Shown: in pieces, positions 9,396 through 22,700 of the stretch | Position numbering within the stretch: position 1 is the first letter of the stretch | How the letters are laid out: each line of letters opens with the position of its first letter | Source of the DNA: Crocinitomicaceae bacterium | Lineage (GTDB): Bacteria > Bacteroidota > Bacteroidia > Flavobacteriales_D > Crocinitomicaceae | DNA: 32,599 nucleotides | Direction: 5' to 3' | Assembly: GCA_024643365.1 (NCBI GenBank) | Contig: JAHENC010000026.1 | Span: 1 to 32,599, forward strand | The notes under the pieces: generated by a model | What the model saw: the letters and a program-made list of their open reading frames with translations, nothing else | What the model was told of the DNA's origin: nothing | Databases searched by the model: none | Position numbers and translations under genes: made by a program

Positions 9396-10748
9396 ATGAA
9401 AAGATTATTATTTAATACTTTTTTATTCACTTTTTTTGCGCTTTTTGCAAATAGCCAAGTATCTTTTACATCAAATCCTTCCGCTACAAATGGGGCTTTG
9501 TCAATATGTCAAGGTCAAACTGTAACATACACAAACACAAGTACTGGATACTCCAACCCAACATACGCATGGACTTTTACAGGGGGAAACACTTCTTCTG
9601 CTTCATCCGTTGGTCCACATTCAATCATTTACAATACTGTTGGAAATTACATTGCAAAATTAAAAATTGGGACAGATTCTGTATCGATTACGGTGAATGT
9701 TGGAACGAATAATGTTGCGGCGCCTATGTTAGCCTTTGGCCCTGGTCAAACAACTACAAATTATTCATTATCTCAATACAATAATATTTGGACTTTTAAA
9801 AGATGTTCAACAATTGGAAATAGTGGTACTTTTTATTTAATTGATCCCCAACAATCATCTTACCCAGCTGGAACAATTCAAACAATTTCATGGGGCGACA
9901 ATTCGATTAATTCAACAAACAATACAAATAACTCTACCAGTCCAATATTTAATCATGTTTATGCAAAAGGATTGTTTGTATTAAACTACACTATTACTTA
10001 TCCAAATGGCTGTACCAATAATAGAATTTTCAATGTGTTTGTTGGAACAACTCCACCCACATTAGAACTTATTGGAAGTGGTGATATTGCATGTAAACCG
10101 AACCCTTATTCAATTACCATTGGTGCTAAATCAGGAAGTTTATATGTAAATCCTCCAGGAACAAATTACGAAGTCTCTATCAATGACGGCACAACAATAT
10201 CTTTCAATGATTCTCTCCCACAAAATCCATATGTTTTTCCTTACGTATTCCAAAACATTTCATGTAATCAAACTGCTGTTACATCTTCACAAACATATAA
10301 CAATTCATTTTCTATAACTTTTACAGCTGTTAATGCTTGCTCTGTAAATGGAACAAGTATTACCATTGCACCAATTAGAGTTGGAAGCGAAGTTGAAGCT
10401 ATATCAACCGTTACCCCAAGTCAAAACGTATGTGTTAATGACTTAGTTACAATTACTGATGAATCTTTACCAGGTAATAATGTTGATGAATTATCTTGTT
10501 CAAATGATAACAAAATATTTTGGAAAATATCACCTAGTAATTCAGTTTCAATAGTTAATGGATCATTAGGTTCTTCAAATGGAAACAATTACAACAATAT
10601 TAATACTTATGATTACAATACTTGGATAGATGGTTCACCTTCAATCGGCATAAGTTTTTCACAGCCAGGATCTTACAATGTTACTTTATACATTGGAAAC
10701 AACTGCGGGATGGATTCTGTTGTAAAAACAATTATTGTCAATCCAAGA
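9396..10748 (+). other. Giant protein: signal peptide and N-terminal PKD-like region
   Basis: Residues 1-451. After the signal peptide there is a PKD-like module (ICQGQTVTYTNTSTG ... YAWTFTGGNTS ... NTVGNYIAKLKI, about 25-103). A second has SWGDNSI and HVYAKGLFVLNYTITYPNGC. A Cys-containing beta-rich stretch (about 218-330) follows, then another PKD-like module (NVCVNDLVTITDESLPG ... FSQPGSYNVTLYIGNNCG) ending near 448. This is the least repetitive part of the protein and, being distal to the C-terminal anchor, is a plausible place for a binding tip (inference). Confidence 0.6.
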
Positions 10749-13700
10749 GCATTTATCCCTACACAAACCATAACATCATGCAGCAATTCACCTTTCAGTT
10801 TTGCACCAATAAACAACCCTCCAAATACAATTGTTCCTACAGGTACAACTTACCAATGGGGCTTGCCAACATTTTCATCACCTAACTCAATTACAGGTGG
10901 CGCAAGTGGATCAGGTCAATTTATTTCAGGAAATTTAATAAATACAACCAATACAACACAAGTTGCCACCTACATTGTAACACCAGTAACAGGTAATTGT
11001 ATTGGTGATACTTTCTTATTCAAAGTTAATGTTATTCCAAATTTGGTTATTCCAAATGCGCAATACACTATTTGTAGTGGTTCAAGTTTCAACGCGACAC
11101 CGATTAATAACCCTCCGTCTGTAATCGTTCCAACTGGATCAACATATTCATGGACAGTTGTAAACAATCCTTCAATTACAGGAGAAGCTAATGGTTCTGG
11201 CAACACGATTTCTCAAACACTTACAAATACAACTTTGACCAATCAATCTGTTGTATACAATGTAACAGGCACCACACAAGGAAATTGCCCATCAGTAAAT
11301 TTCACAGCAACAGTTTTTGTAAACAATTTAGATGCTGGAAAAATAGCTAGCAACCAAACTATTTGTTTAAATGGAACACCCGCAACATTAACAGATTCTA
11401 TTTCAGCAGCTGGTGCAGGAACATTAAGTTATACTTGGGAAAACTCTATTGACGGTGTTAATTTCACTACAATTCCAGGTGCAACATTAGCTACATTCGC
11501 TCCTCCTGCATTGAATACAAAAACATATTATAGAAGAAAAGTTACAAGTACGTTGAACGGAACACCTTGTTCAAATTATTCGAATATTATTACTATATCA
11601 ATTAATTCAGTTAGTTCAGGAACGATTGGTGTAGCAAATACATACTGTTTAGGAGATGACCCTTCACCACTTTCACTTACTTCGAGTTCTATTGGAACAG
11701 GCGCATTAACTTACCAATGGACAAGCAATACAATTAGTTCGTCATCAAATTTCAATGCTATTTCTGGACAAACAGGAATGAGTTTTGACCCTCCAACAGG
11801 ATTTTCTGCAACAACCTATTTCCAATTAATTTCAACAAGTACTACAAATAATGTCAGTTGTACTTCAAAAAGTAATGTTGTAACCTTAACATTGAATTCA
11901 ATTTTACCAGGATCTATTTCTACCAATCAAACTATATGTAAAGGCGATGTTCCCACGCAATTAAATGGAACATCTGCAACAGGTAGCTCAACACCAACAT
12001 ACCAATGGCTTTCTTCTTCAGACAACGTTTCATTTACACCAATTAATAATGCTACAGGCATAAATTATTCACCTGGTGCATTATTGGTTACAACATACTT
12101 TAAACGCAAAGCAACGAGTTCTTTAAATGGTGTTAATTGTTCTGTAGAAAGTAATACTATTACCATTACAGTTAACCAAGTTGCTGCAGGTGGTATTCAG
12201 TCTAATCAAACAATTTGTAATGGTGACGATCCAGCTCCATTTACAGAAACTTTTGCATCAACTGGTTCAGGGACACTATCTTATCAATGGCAAAGTTCAC
12301 CCAACGGAACAGTATTTACTAATATTACAGGCGCAACAAACATTGCACATGATGTAACAGGAAATCAAACTTCAACAAGTTACTATCAACGTATTACAAA
12401 AAGCACTTTAAATGGTAAAGTTTGTACCTCAACAAGCAACCTTTTAACGGTTTTTGTTAACAATATTACTGCTACAATTTCAGGTGATCAAACCATCTGT
12501 TCTGGAAATGACCCAGTTGCTTTTACAGAGACAACTACTCCAACAACCGGAAGCTCATTAACTTACCAATGGCAAATTTCTACAGACAATATTTCTTTTA
12601 GTGATTTAAATGGTGCTACGAACCCAACATACAATCCTGGACCTACAACAGCAACTACTTATTACAGAAGAATTACTACTAGCACATTAATTTCTGTCAG
12701 TTGTTCGCACACTTCAAATGCAGTTACAATTACTGTAAATTCAATTGATGCTGGGACGATTAGTCAAGATCAAACAATCTGCTCAGGTGGAGATCCTGTA
12801 GCATTTACAAATACACTCAACCCAACATCATCTGGAACATTATCTTATCAATGGCAAAGTTCATTAAACAATACATTATTTACTGATATTTCTGGTCAAA
12901 CAGGTGCAACATATAACATTCCTTCAGGACTTATATTAAACACTTATTACAGAAGAATTACCAGTAGTACATTAAACAATATTGTTTGTAAAGACACAAC
13001 TAATCAATTATTGATTACAATCAACAATGTATCAGCACCAGTTTTACCAATTAAACAAACGATTTGTAATGGTGGAGACCCAAGTTTGATCACACCTACA
13101 ATAGCAGCCACAGGAACAGCTTTAACCTACCAATGGCAAATTTCAACAACAAGTGCAACATCAGGTTTTTCTGATATTAGCGGCGCAACAAGCTCAACAT
13201 TTGATCCAACATCTGGTATAACACAACTTACATTTTACCGAGTAATTGCCACAAGCACTTTAAATGGAATTTCATGCCCTTCAATAAGTAATGTTGATTC
13301 AATTATAGTAAACAATGTAACTGGAGGAACAATTGCGGGAACACAAACAATTTGTATAGGTGAAGATCCAATTGCATTTACACAAACTACGGCTTCAACT
13401 GGTCTAGGAGGATTGTTATACCAATGGCAAGTTTCAACAGACAACACAACTTTCACAGACATCACTGGAGAAACTGGTCTTACTTACAATCCGCCAGTTT
13501 TAACTCCATCAATCACTCGTTATTATAGACGAGTAACTACGAATGTTTTAAACACAATATCATGTTCTGCATTCAGTAATACTTTAACAGTTTTTGTAAA
13601 TTCAGTTTCTGCTTCAACAATCGGTTCTAATCAGACAATATGTTCGGGAGATGATCCAGCAAGTTTCACGATTGTAACACCTGCTTCTGCAAGTGGTACA

Positions 13701-16700
13701 ATTTCATACCAATGGCAGCAAAGCATAACTAGTTCTTCAACAGGATACACATCTATTTCAGGAGGAACAACTCCAACTTATGACCCAGGAGTTATTTCGA
13801 ACAATACTTATTATCAAGTAATAGTTTCAAGTTTGTTAAACAGTAAAAACTGTACAGCAACAAGCAACCCTCTTTCAATAACAATAAACACATTAAACGT
13901 TGGAGCATTATCAGCTAATCAAACGATTTGTAATGGCGGAAACCCATCTGCATTTACTGTTTTAACAGCAGCGGCTAGTCCAGGCTCAATCACATACCAA
14001 TGGCAGGTTTCTACAACAAGTGCTACAGCTGGATTTTTTGATATAACAAATGAAACAAATGCAACATACGATGTTCCTAATGGATTAACAGCTACAAGTT
14101 ATTACAAAAGAATTGTCACAAGCGTTTTAAATAGTCAGACATGTGTTAATTCAAATGCAGTTATTACAGTTTTTGTCAACAATTTAACAGCTGGAGTTAT
14201 TGGCTCAAATCAAACAGTTTGTAATTTACAAAACCCAGCAATTATCTCTGAAATAACTGCTCCAATTTTAACAAATCCTACAGCAGTTTTATCGTATCAA
14301 TGGCAATCTTCTACAGATAATGTGAATTTTACTAATATTTCAGGAGCTACACTATCAACATATGACCCACCTGCTGGAATTACTGCAACTACGTATTTCA
14401 GAAGAATTACAAATAGCATTTTCAACAACGTTACTTGTAGTGCTATTACCAATATTGTTACTGTAACAGTAAATAATGTAAATGCTGGAAACATTAGTTC
14501 AAATCAAACAATTTGTAATTTAGGAGACCCTTCATCGATTAACTCTGTTTCAACACCTCCTAGTGGAAGTGGATTAGTTTCATATCAGTGGGAAAGTTCA
14601 ACAACTAGTACATCTATTGGATTCACACCAATAGTTGGTGCTATCAATGAAAGTTACGATCCACCATCAGGACTTGCACAAACAACCTATTATAGAAGAA
14701 AAGTTACAAGTACATTAAACGGTCAAAGTTGTGATGCATATACAAATGTCATCACAATTACAATAAACACCATTCAAAGTGGAACAATTGGATCAAATGA
14801 GACAATTTGTAGTGGCGGTGACCCAATTAATTTAACACAAACAGCTGCAGCTTCAGGTTTAGGTACTTTAACTTACCAATGGCAAAGCTCAACAAATGGT
14901 GTTATTTTTGATGATATTGTTGGTGCAACACTAGCTACTTACAATCCACCAGCAGGACAATTATTAACCACGTATTTCAGAAGAAATGTAACCAGTACAA
15001 TCAATACCAACGAATGTATCGCTACTAGTAATACTGTTATTGTTTTTGTAAATGACATTTCTGCAAATACAATCGGAAGCAATCAATTAATTTGTAGTGG
15101 TGATGACCCGAGTGTTTTGAACACAATTGTAAATGGAATTTCAAGCGGAACAACCAGTTATCAATGGAGCTCTTCTACAAGTAGTGCGAGTTCTGGATTC
15201 AATGCAATAACGAATGCTACAAATGCATCTTTTGATCCAACAGCATTAACAACAACGACTTATTACAAATTAACCACCACTAGTTTATTGAACAACAAAG
15301 CTTGTTCGATTGAAAGCAATGTAGTTACCATAACGGTTAATCCTTTGCCAGTTATAACAAGTGCTGCAACCAAAACAATTTGTTCAGGATCTTCAGTTGC
15401 ACAAACACTTACAAGCTCAATCAATACTACATTTGAATGGTTTGCAACATCTAATATTTCTGTATTAGGAGAAAGCACTTCAACCCAAACAGGGGATTTA
15501 ATTAATGATGTATTAAGTGATACAACTAAAATTAGTCATACAGTTGTTTATACCATTACACCTACATCTGTAACAGGAAGTTGTGTTGGTCAGATTCAAC
15601 AATTAACAGTTACAGTTAATCCACTACCAATAATTGGAAATTATTTTGAAGAAATTTGTAGTGGAACTTCATTTTCAACAACCCCTGTTCATCAATCTCC
15701 ACAAACAATTGTTCCAACTGGAACTTTGTATTCATGGCCTACTCCAATCAGTAATCCTGTTGGAGCTATAACAGGAGGTACTTTAGCCAATAATCAAGCA
15801 AATATTGGTCAAAACTTAGTCAATACTACAAATACTCCAGCAACATTAACCTATACAGTAACCCCCAAATTAGGTTCATGTACAGGCGCAACATTTACTG
15901 TAATTGTAACTGTCAATCCAAAACCTTTTGTTGGAAACATTAATCAATCAATTTGTAGTGGTGCTAATTTATCAATAAATCCAACAAATGGTATTGACAA
16001 TTCAATTATTCCATCTGGAACAACATACACTTGGACCGTTCCAAACAATACTTCTGTCACAGGCGATGCAAATTCAACAATAGCTTCATCATCATTTTCA
16101 CAACAACTTATTAATACAACAATTTCAACACAAAATTTAACGTATACATTTATTCCTACCTCAGGAGCAAATGGTTCTTGTGTTGGAAATGCATTTACAT
16201 TAAACGTTCAATTAAACCCTACTCCACTAGTAAATGACTATTCAATAACTACTTGTAGTGGTGTTCAATTAAGCTATGCACCTACAAATGTAAATGGACA
16301 ATTGATACCAGCTGGATCAACTTATTCTTGGGCAATACCTGCCGTAACAAATGGGTTAACAGGGGGGACAACAGGCTTAAATCAAGCTACGATAGTTCAA
16401 ACTTTAAACAACCCTACTATTGCTTCACAAACAGCAACATATCAAATAACACCAACTGGACCAAGTCCTGGTTTTTGCGTTGGAACGCCATTTAATATTG
16501 CAGCAACAATTAATATTTCACCTTTAATTCCAGACACAACACTTAAAATTTGTAGCGGATCTTCCATTTTATATTCTCCAACAAACAATCCTCCAAACAC
16601 ATTGGTTCCAACAGGAACAACCTACAGCTGGGGTAATCCTGTAATTTCTCCAGCAGGTTCCATTTCAAATACTTCAACTGGAACTGCACAAACAAATTTC

Positions 16701-19700
16701 AATCAAACTAATTTAGTGAATACAACTGCAGCTAATGCTACTGCAACATATACAATAACTCCCACCTCTTCACAAACTGGAAATTGTGTTGGATCACCTT
16801 TTACAGTTGTCGTAACAATTTATCCAAAAGCTACGATACCAAATCAAACTGCAACTGTTTGTAGCGGTCAATCATTCACTGTTTCACCGATTACAGCATT
16901 ACCAGGAACAATTGTTCCAACAGGTGTTTTATACAGTTGGTCAAGTCCAGTTGTTGATAATGGTATTTCTGGTCATATCAATGAAACTGCACAAACAAAT
17001 GTTCATGGAACATTAACAAATTCAGTTGAAACAAACCAAACAGCAAACTATTTAGTTACACCATCTACAGGATTAAACAATCAATGTATTGGTTCACCAT
17101 TTAATGTGGTTGTAACAGTAAAAACAAAACCTGTTATACCTAATCAATTTGATACTATTTGCAGTGGTCAAACAACTCTATTAACGCTTGTAAACAATCC
17201 TCCAACAACAATTTACCCAACTGGCACAACTTTTACTTGGGGTGCTCCAGTTTCATCTCCTGCAAGTTCAATAACAGGTGGTTCAGCATTAAGCAATCAA
17301 AGCGGATTAAATCAAACATTAACCAATACAACAATTAACACTGCTGAATTATTGTACACCATTACACCAACAATGAATGGTTGTGTTGGAATTCCTTTCT
17401 CGTTTAAATCTGTTGTGAATCCAAAACCAGCAATATCCAACCAATCTATTACTATTTGTAGTGGATCTAAAACAAATTTCAGCCCTTCAAATACAAACGG
17501 AAACATTATTCCTGCAAATACAAAATACACGTGGACTGTTGCCAATCAATCAAATGTAAATGGTGAAACAAATTCATCAACAGCTTTAGCATTGTTAAAT
17601 GATTCATTAGTTAATACGACAAATACAGCTCAAACTGTTGTATATACATTAACCCCAATTTCAGGTGCTAACGGAGCATGTACAGGATCTACTTTCACAT
17701 TAACTGTCATTGTAAACCCAATGCCGTATGTTGCAAATCAAACAAGTGTCATTTGTTCAGGTAGCGCATTCAACATCACCCCAACTAATGGATCTGGAAA
17801 CATTGTACCTTCACCTATCACGTATACTTGGACAACACCTGTTGTTAATACAGTTGGATCAGTTAATGGAAGTTCAAGTGGAACAAATTCAAGTTCAATA
17901 AGTCAAGTTTTAGCTACTTCAAGTAATACTAGTGGTCAAGTAAATTATACGATTACTCCTTCAACATCAAATTGTACTGGCTTACCATTTACAGCAACAA
18001 TTACGGTTCAACCAAAACCAATTATTTCAAATCAAGCCTTAACAATTTGCAGTAGCGACACGTTTAACCTAAACTTAGTAAATGGAAATGGATTAACTGT
18101 TCCAGCTGGAACAACATACACTTGGACAATTTCAAACAATTCATCTATCACAGGAGCTTCTGCTGTTTCAAGTCCAAGTTCAACAATTTCTCAAGCATTA
18201 ATCAATACTTCCAATTCGGTTCAAACCATTAATTATTTAATAACTCCTGTAGCTACAAATAACAACAATTGTGTTGGACAAACATTTACATTAACAGTAA
18301 CTGTAATGCCAAAACCATCAATAGCGAATTATTCTGTAGATATTTGTAGTGGAGCAGCATTTACTTTAAATACAACAACTAATGTTTCGAACATTGTTCC
18401 ACTATCAACCCTTTACACTTGGTCGGCATCTTCAAACTCATCAATCACTGGAGCGATTAACAATGCTATACCAGCTGCAACATTGTCCAATGTTTTAACA
18501 AATAATTCAACCGTCCAACAATCGATTGTATATAGTGTTAATCCTTCTTCTAATGGTTGTAATGGAACACTATTCAATGTTACGGTAAATGTTAACCCAA
18601 CACCAGTTATTCCAGCACAAACTCAAACAATATGTAGTGGACAAGCATTTACGATAGCAATAGCAAGTGGACAGTTGAACACCTTGCTACCTACTGGAAC
18701 GACTTATACATGGGCTTTACCTACGAGTGCGCCTATTGGAGCAATTACAGGAGGAACAGCTGCTTCGAATCAAAGTACAATTTCACAGACCTTAACCAAT
18801 ACAGCAATAAGTCCAGCTACATTAACCTATTCAATTTTTCCAAAATCAGGTGCATCAGGAACATGTATTGGTTCACCTTTTACAGCTACTATAACAGTCA
18901 ATCCTACTCCTGTTGTCATTAACTATATTGATTCTATTTGTAGTGCAACAAATTTCACGATTACTCCTGCGAATGGAAATGGTAATACAATACCAGCAAA
19001 TACTTTATATACGTGGACTGTTGTAGATAACCCACAAGTTTCAGGTGAATCAAGTGTATTTACAGCAGTAAATTCAATCAGTCAAAATTTAACAAATTTA
19101 TCCAATACATTCCAAACAGTAGTTTATACTGTATTCCCTGTTTCAGGTGCAACAGGAAATTGTATAGGTAATAGTTTTACAGTAACAGTTGTTGTAAAAC
19201 CAAAACCATTTATTTCAAACTTAACAGCATCAATTTGTAGTGGTCAATCGTTTTCATTTAATCCAGTAAATAATCCACCAAATACAATCTTACCTGCTGG
19301 AACAACATATTCTTGGGCTTTACCTACTCAATCACCAAATGGATCTGTAATTGGAACAAGTGCACAAACGAATCAAACAACAGTTTCACAACTGTTAACC
19401 AATTTAACTGCTGCATCTGCTGATGTTACTTATACGATTACACCGAAATTTGGAGCATGCACCGGAACTGATTTTACCTATACAATTACTGTAAATACAA
19501 CACCAGTTATTCCAAATCAAACCTTACAAGTATGTAGTGGTTCTGCTATAAATTTTACACCTACCAATAATCCTCCATCATCTATTATTCCAACTGGAAT
19601 AACGTATAGTTGGTCTGCACCTGTTTCTAATCCTGTTGGGATAATAACTGGTGGAACAAGTGGCACAAATGAAACTAGTATAAACGAACCTTTAGGAATT

Positions 19701-22700
19701 ACAAATACAACTAATGCTACTGCAACTTTAACTTATGCTGTTATTGGTAACATTGCATCTGGTGGAACATGTATTTCAAACTCATTTAACTTAACAGTTA
19801 CCGTTCTTCCAAAAGCTACTATTCCAGATCAAACTACAAGTATTTGTAGTCAAACAGCAATGACATTTACACCTACCAATGGTGGAAATACAATCATTCC
19901 AACTGGAACAACCTATACTTGGACAAATCAAAGTTTACCAGCTAGTGTAACAGGAAATTCAGCTGGAAATAATTTATCAGTAATTACTGGAAATCATACC
20001 AATTTAGATTTTAATAATCAACATGTATATTACACTGTAACACCTTCTTCAGGTCCGAATAATATTTGTGTTGGATCAAACTTTGTTTTAGACATAACAT
20101 TAAAACCTAAACCTCAAATACCAAATCAAACAGATACAATTTGTAGCGCACAAACATTTACTATTTCACCAGTAAATAATGGTACAACAATCGTTCCAAC
20201 TACTACAAGTTATTCATGGAATTTACCAACATTGAATCCGTTTAATTCTATTTCAGGTACAAGTATTCAAACCAATCAAAATTTAATTTCTCAAACATTA
20301 AGCAATCTTACAGATGCTACGTCAACTGCAACCTATACAGTTACTCCAACTGCATCCAATGGTTGTGTTGGACCAACATTCTCTGTTAACATTGTAGTTG
20401 GTGCAGTTCCTTTTATTCCTGCAAGTACATTAGTTGCTTGTAGTGGTTCAGCATTTAGTTTTACACCAACAACTGGAAATCCTACTCCACAAACAAAAGT
20501 TCCAGCAGGAACAAAATACACGTGGAGCGCTCCAATTGTTACAGGGAACATGTTAGGAGGAGTTGCTCAAAACGTTCCTCAATCTTCCTTTAATGGGACA
20601 TTGATAAACCCAACTGCATTGGCACAGACAGCAACTTATACAGTCACTCCTGTTTCAGGGTCAATAGGGAATTGTTTTGGTGCTCCTTTTACAGTAACGG
20701 TTACTATACAACCTACTCCTTTCATAGTTGACATGACAACTTCAACATGTAGTGGATCAATTTTCGCAGTTCAACCATCTAATAGTCAACCAACGAATAT
20801 TGTACCTTCTGGAACAACTTATACTTGGACAGCTCCAGCAGTTACAGGAAATATTACAGGAGGATCCAATCAATTGAATCAGAATAATATTTCTCAAGTT
20901 TTAACGAATCCAACAAACGAAAATCAAACAGCTAATTATTCAGTAACTCCTTCAACTGGAAATGGTTGTGTTGGGCCAGTATTCAATGTTCTTGTAAATG
21001 TTAATCCAACTCCAGTTATCCCACTTCAAACAGCTTCAATTTGCAGCGGTTCTGATTTTACAATTCAACCTGTTAATGCAGGAAACACGATTGTTCCTAC
21101 AAATACAACTTACACTTGGGGGTTACCAACTGAATCACCCATTAACTCAATTAATGGTCAAGCAACTGGTATAAATCAAGCAACAATATTTGGAACCTTA
21201 CAAAGTAATTTGAACACCTTGTCTACAATGACATATATCGTTACACCAACATCAGGTGCAACAGGAACATGTGTAGGGACTCCATTTAGTACAATAATCA
21301 CTGTTCAACCTTCACCAGAAATAGGCAATCAAACTGTTACAATTTGTAGTAGTCAATCATTTACAATGACACCGCAAAACACCTTAGCATTTGGAGTTGT
21401 ACCAAGTGGAACAACATACGCTTGGTCTGCACCTGTTGTTACAGGAGGTTTAACAGGTGGATCAGCAGGGGTTAATCAAACATTTATTTCAGGTTCATTT
21501 GTAAATCCTACTAATGTAACACAAACAGCAAAATACATAGTTACACCAACTTCAGGTGTTAACGGAAATTGTGTAGGCGATACGTTTACAATTACTGTAA
21601 ATGTAAATCCAAAACCTTTTATACCAAATAAAACTGAGGTTATTTGTTCTGGAACAAGTTTTAACTTTTCTCCAGTAAACGCTTCTCCAAGTACAATTGT
21701 CCCAACAGGAACAACTTATTCTTGGTCGGCACCAATTGTAACAGGAGGTATCACGGGAGGTTTGGCTCAATTTAACCAACCAACAATAAGTCAAACACTT
21801 GTAAACCCAACGAATATTGCACAAACAGCAACATACACTGTTACAGCAACTTCACCTTCTACACTTGGAGGATGTTCAAGTAATACATTTACAGTTACAG
21901 TTACAGTTAACCCTACTCCTGTTATTCCAACTCAAAACTCAGTTGTTTGTAGTGGTGTCGCATTTAGTTTAACACCTATTAATGGTTCTCCAAATGCAAA
22001 TACTATTGTTCCAAATTCAACAACGTATTCTTGGGCTTTACCAGCAATTACAGGTGGATTAACAGGAGCTCAAATTGGTCTTTCCGAAACAACTATAAAT
22101 GGTTCATTCAATAATCCGACAAATTTAAATCAAACAGCTACGTATACTGTAACACCAACATCAGGAGCAGCAGGAACGTGTGTTGGATTACCATTTGAAT
22201 ACATTGTAACTGTAAAACCTACACCAACTATTCCAGCACAAACAATTACAATTTGTAGTGGAGATGCCTTTACAGTAAGTCCTATAAACAATAATGGAAC
22301 AACAATTGTACCTTCAGGTACAACCTATTCATGGACATTACCAATTAGTAATCCGTTAGGTGTTGTTCAAAATGCAACAACAGGACTCAATCAAACTTCA
22401 ATTAATCAAACATTATCATCGAGTTCTACATCTAGTTCAACTGCAACGTATTCCATTACACCTCAATTAGGAACATGTGTTGGTTCACAATTCCCATTAG
22501 TGGTAACAATCAATCCTACTCCTGTAATACCAACTCAAACTTTAACAATTTGTAGTGGCGAAACAATAAATTTTGCACCATCAAATATTCCAAGTGGAAC
22601 TATTTATACATGGACAGCACCAAATGTTACTGGAAACATTACAGGAGGTTCAGCTCAATTATTAGCGCAGCCTCAAATCATTCAAACATTAACGAATCCT

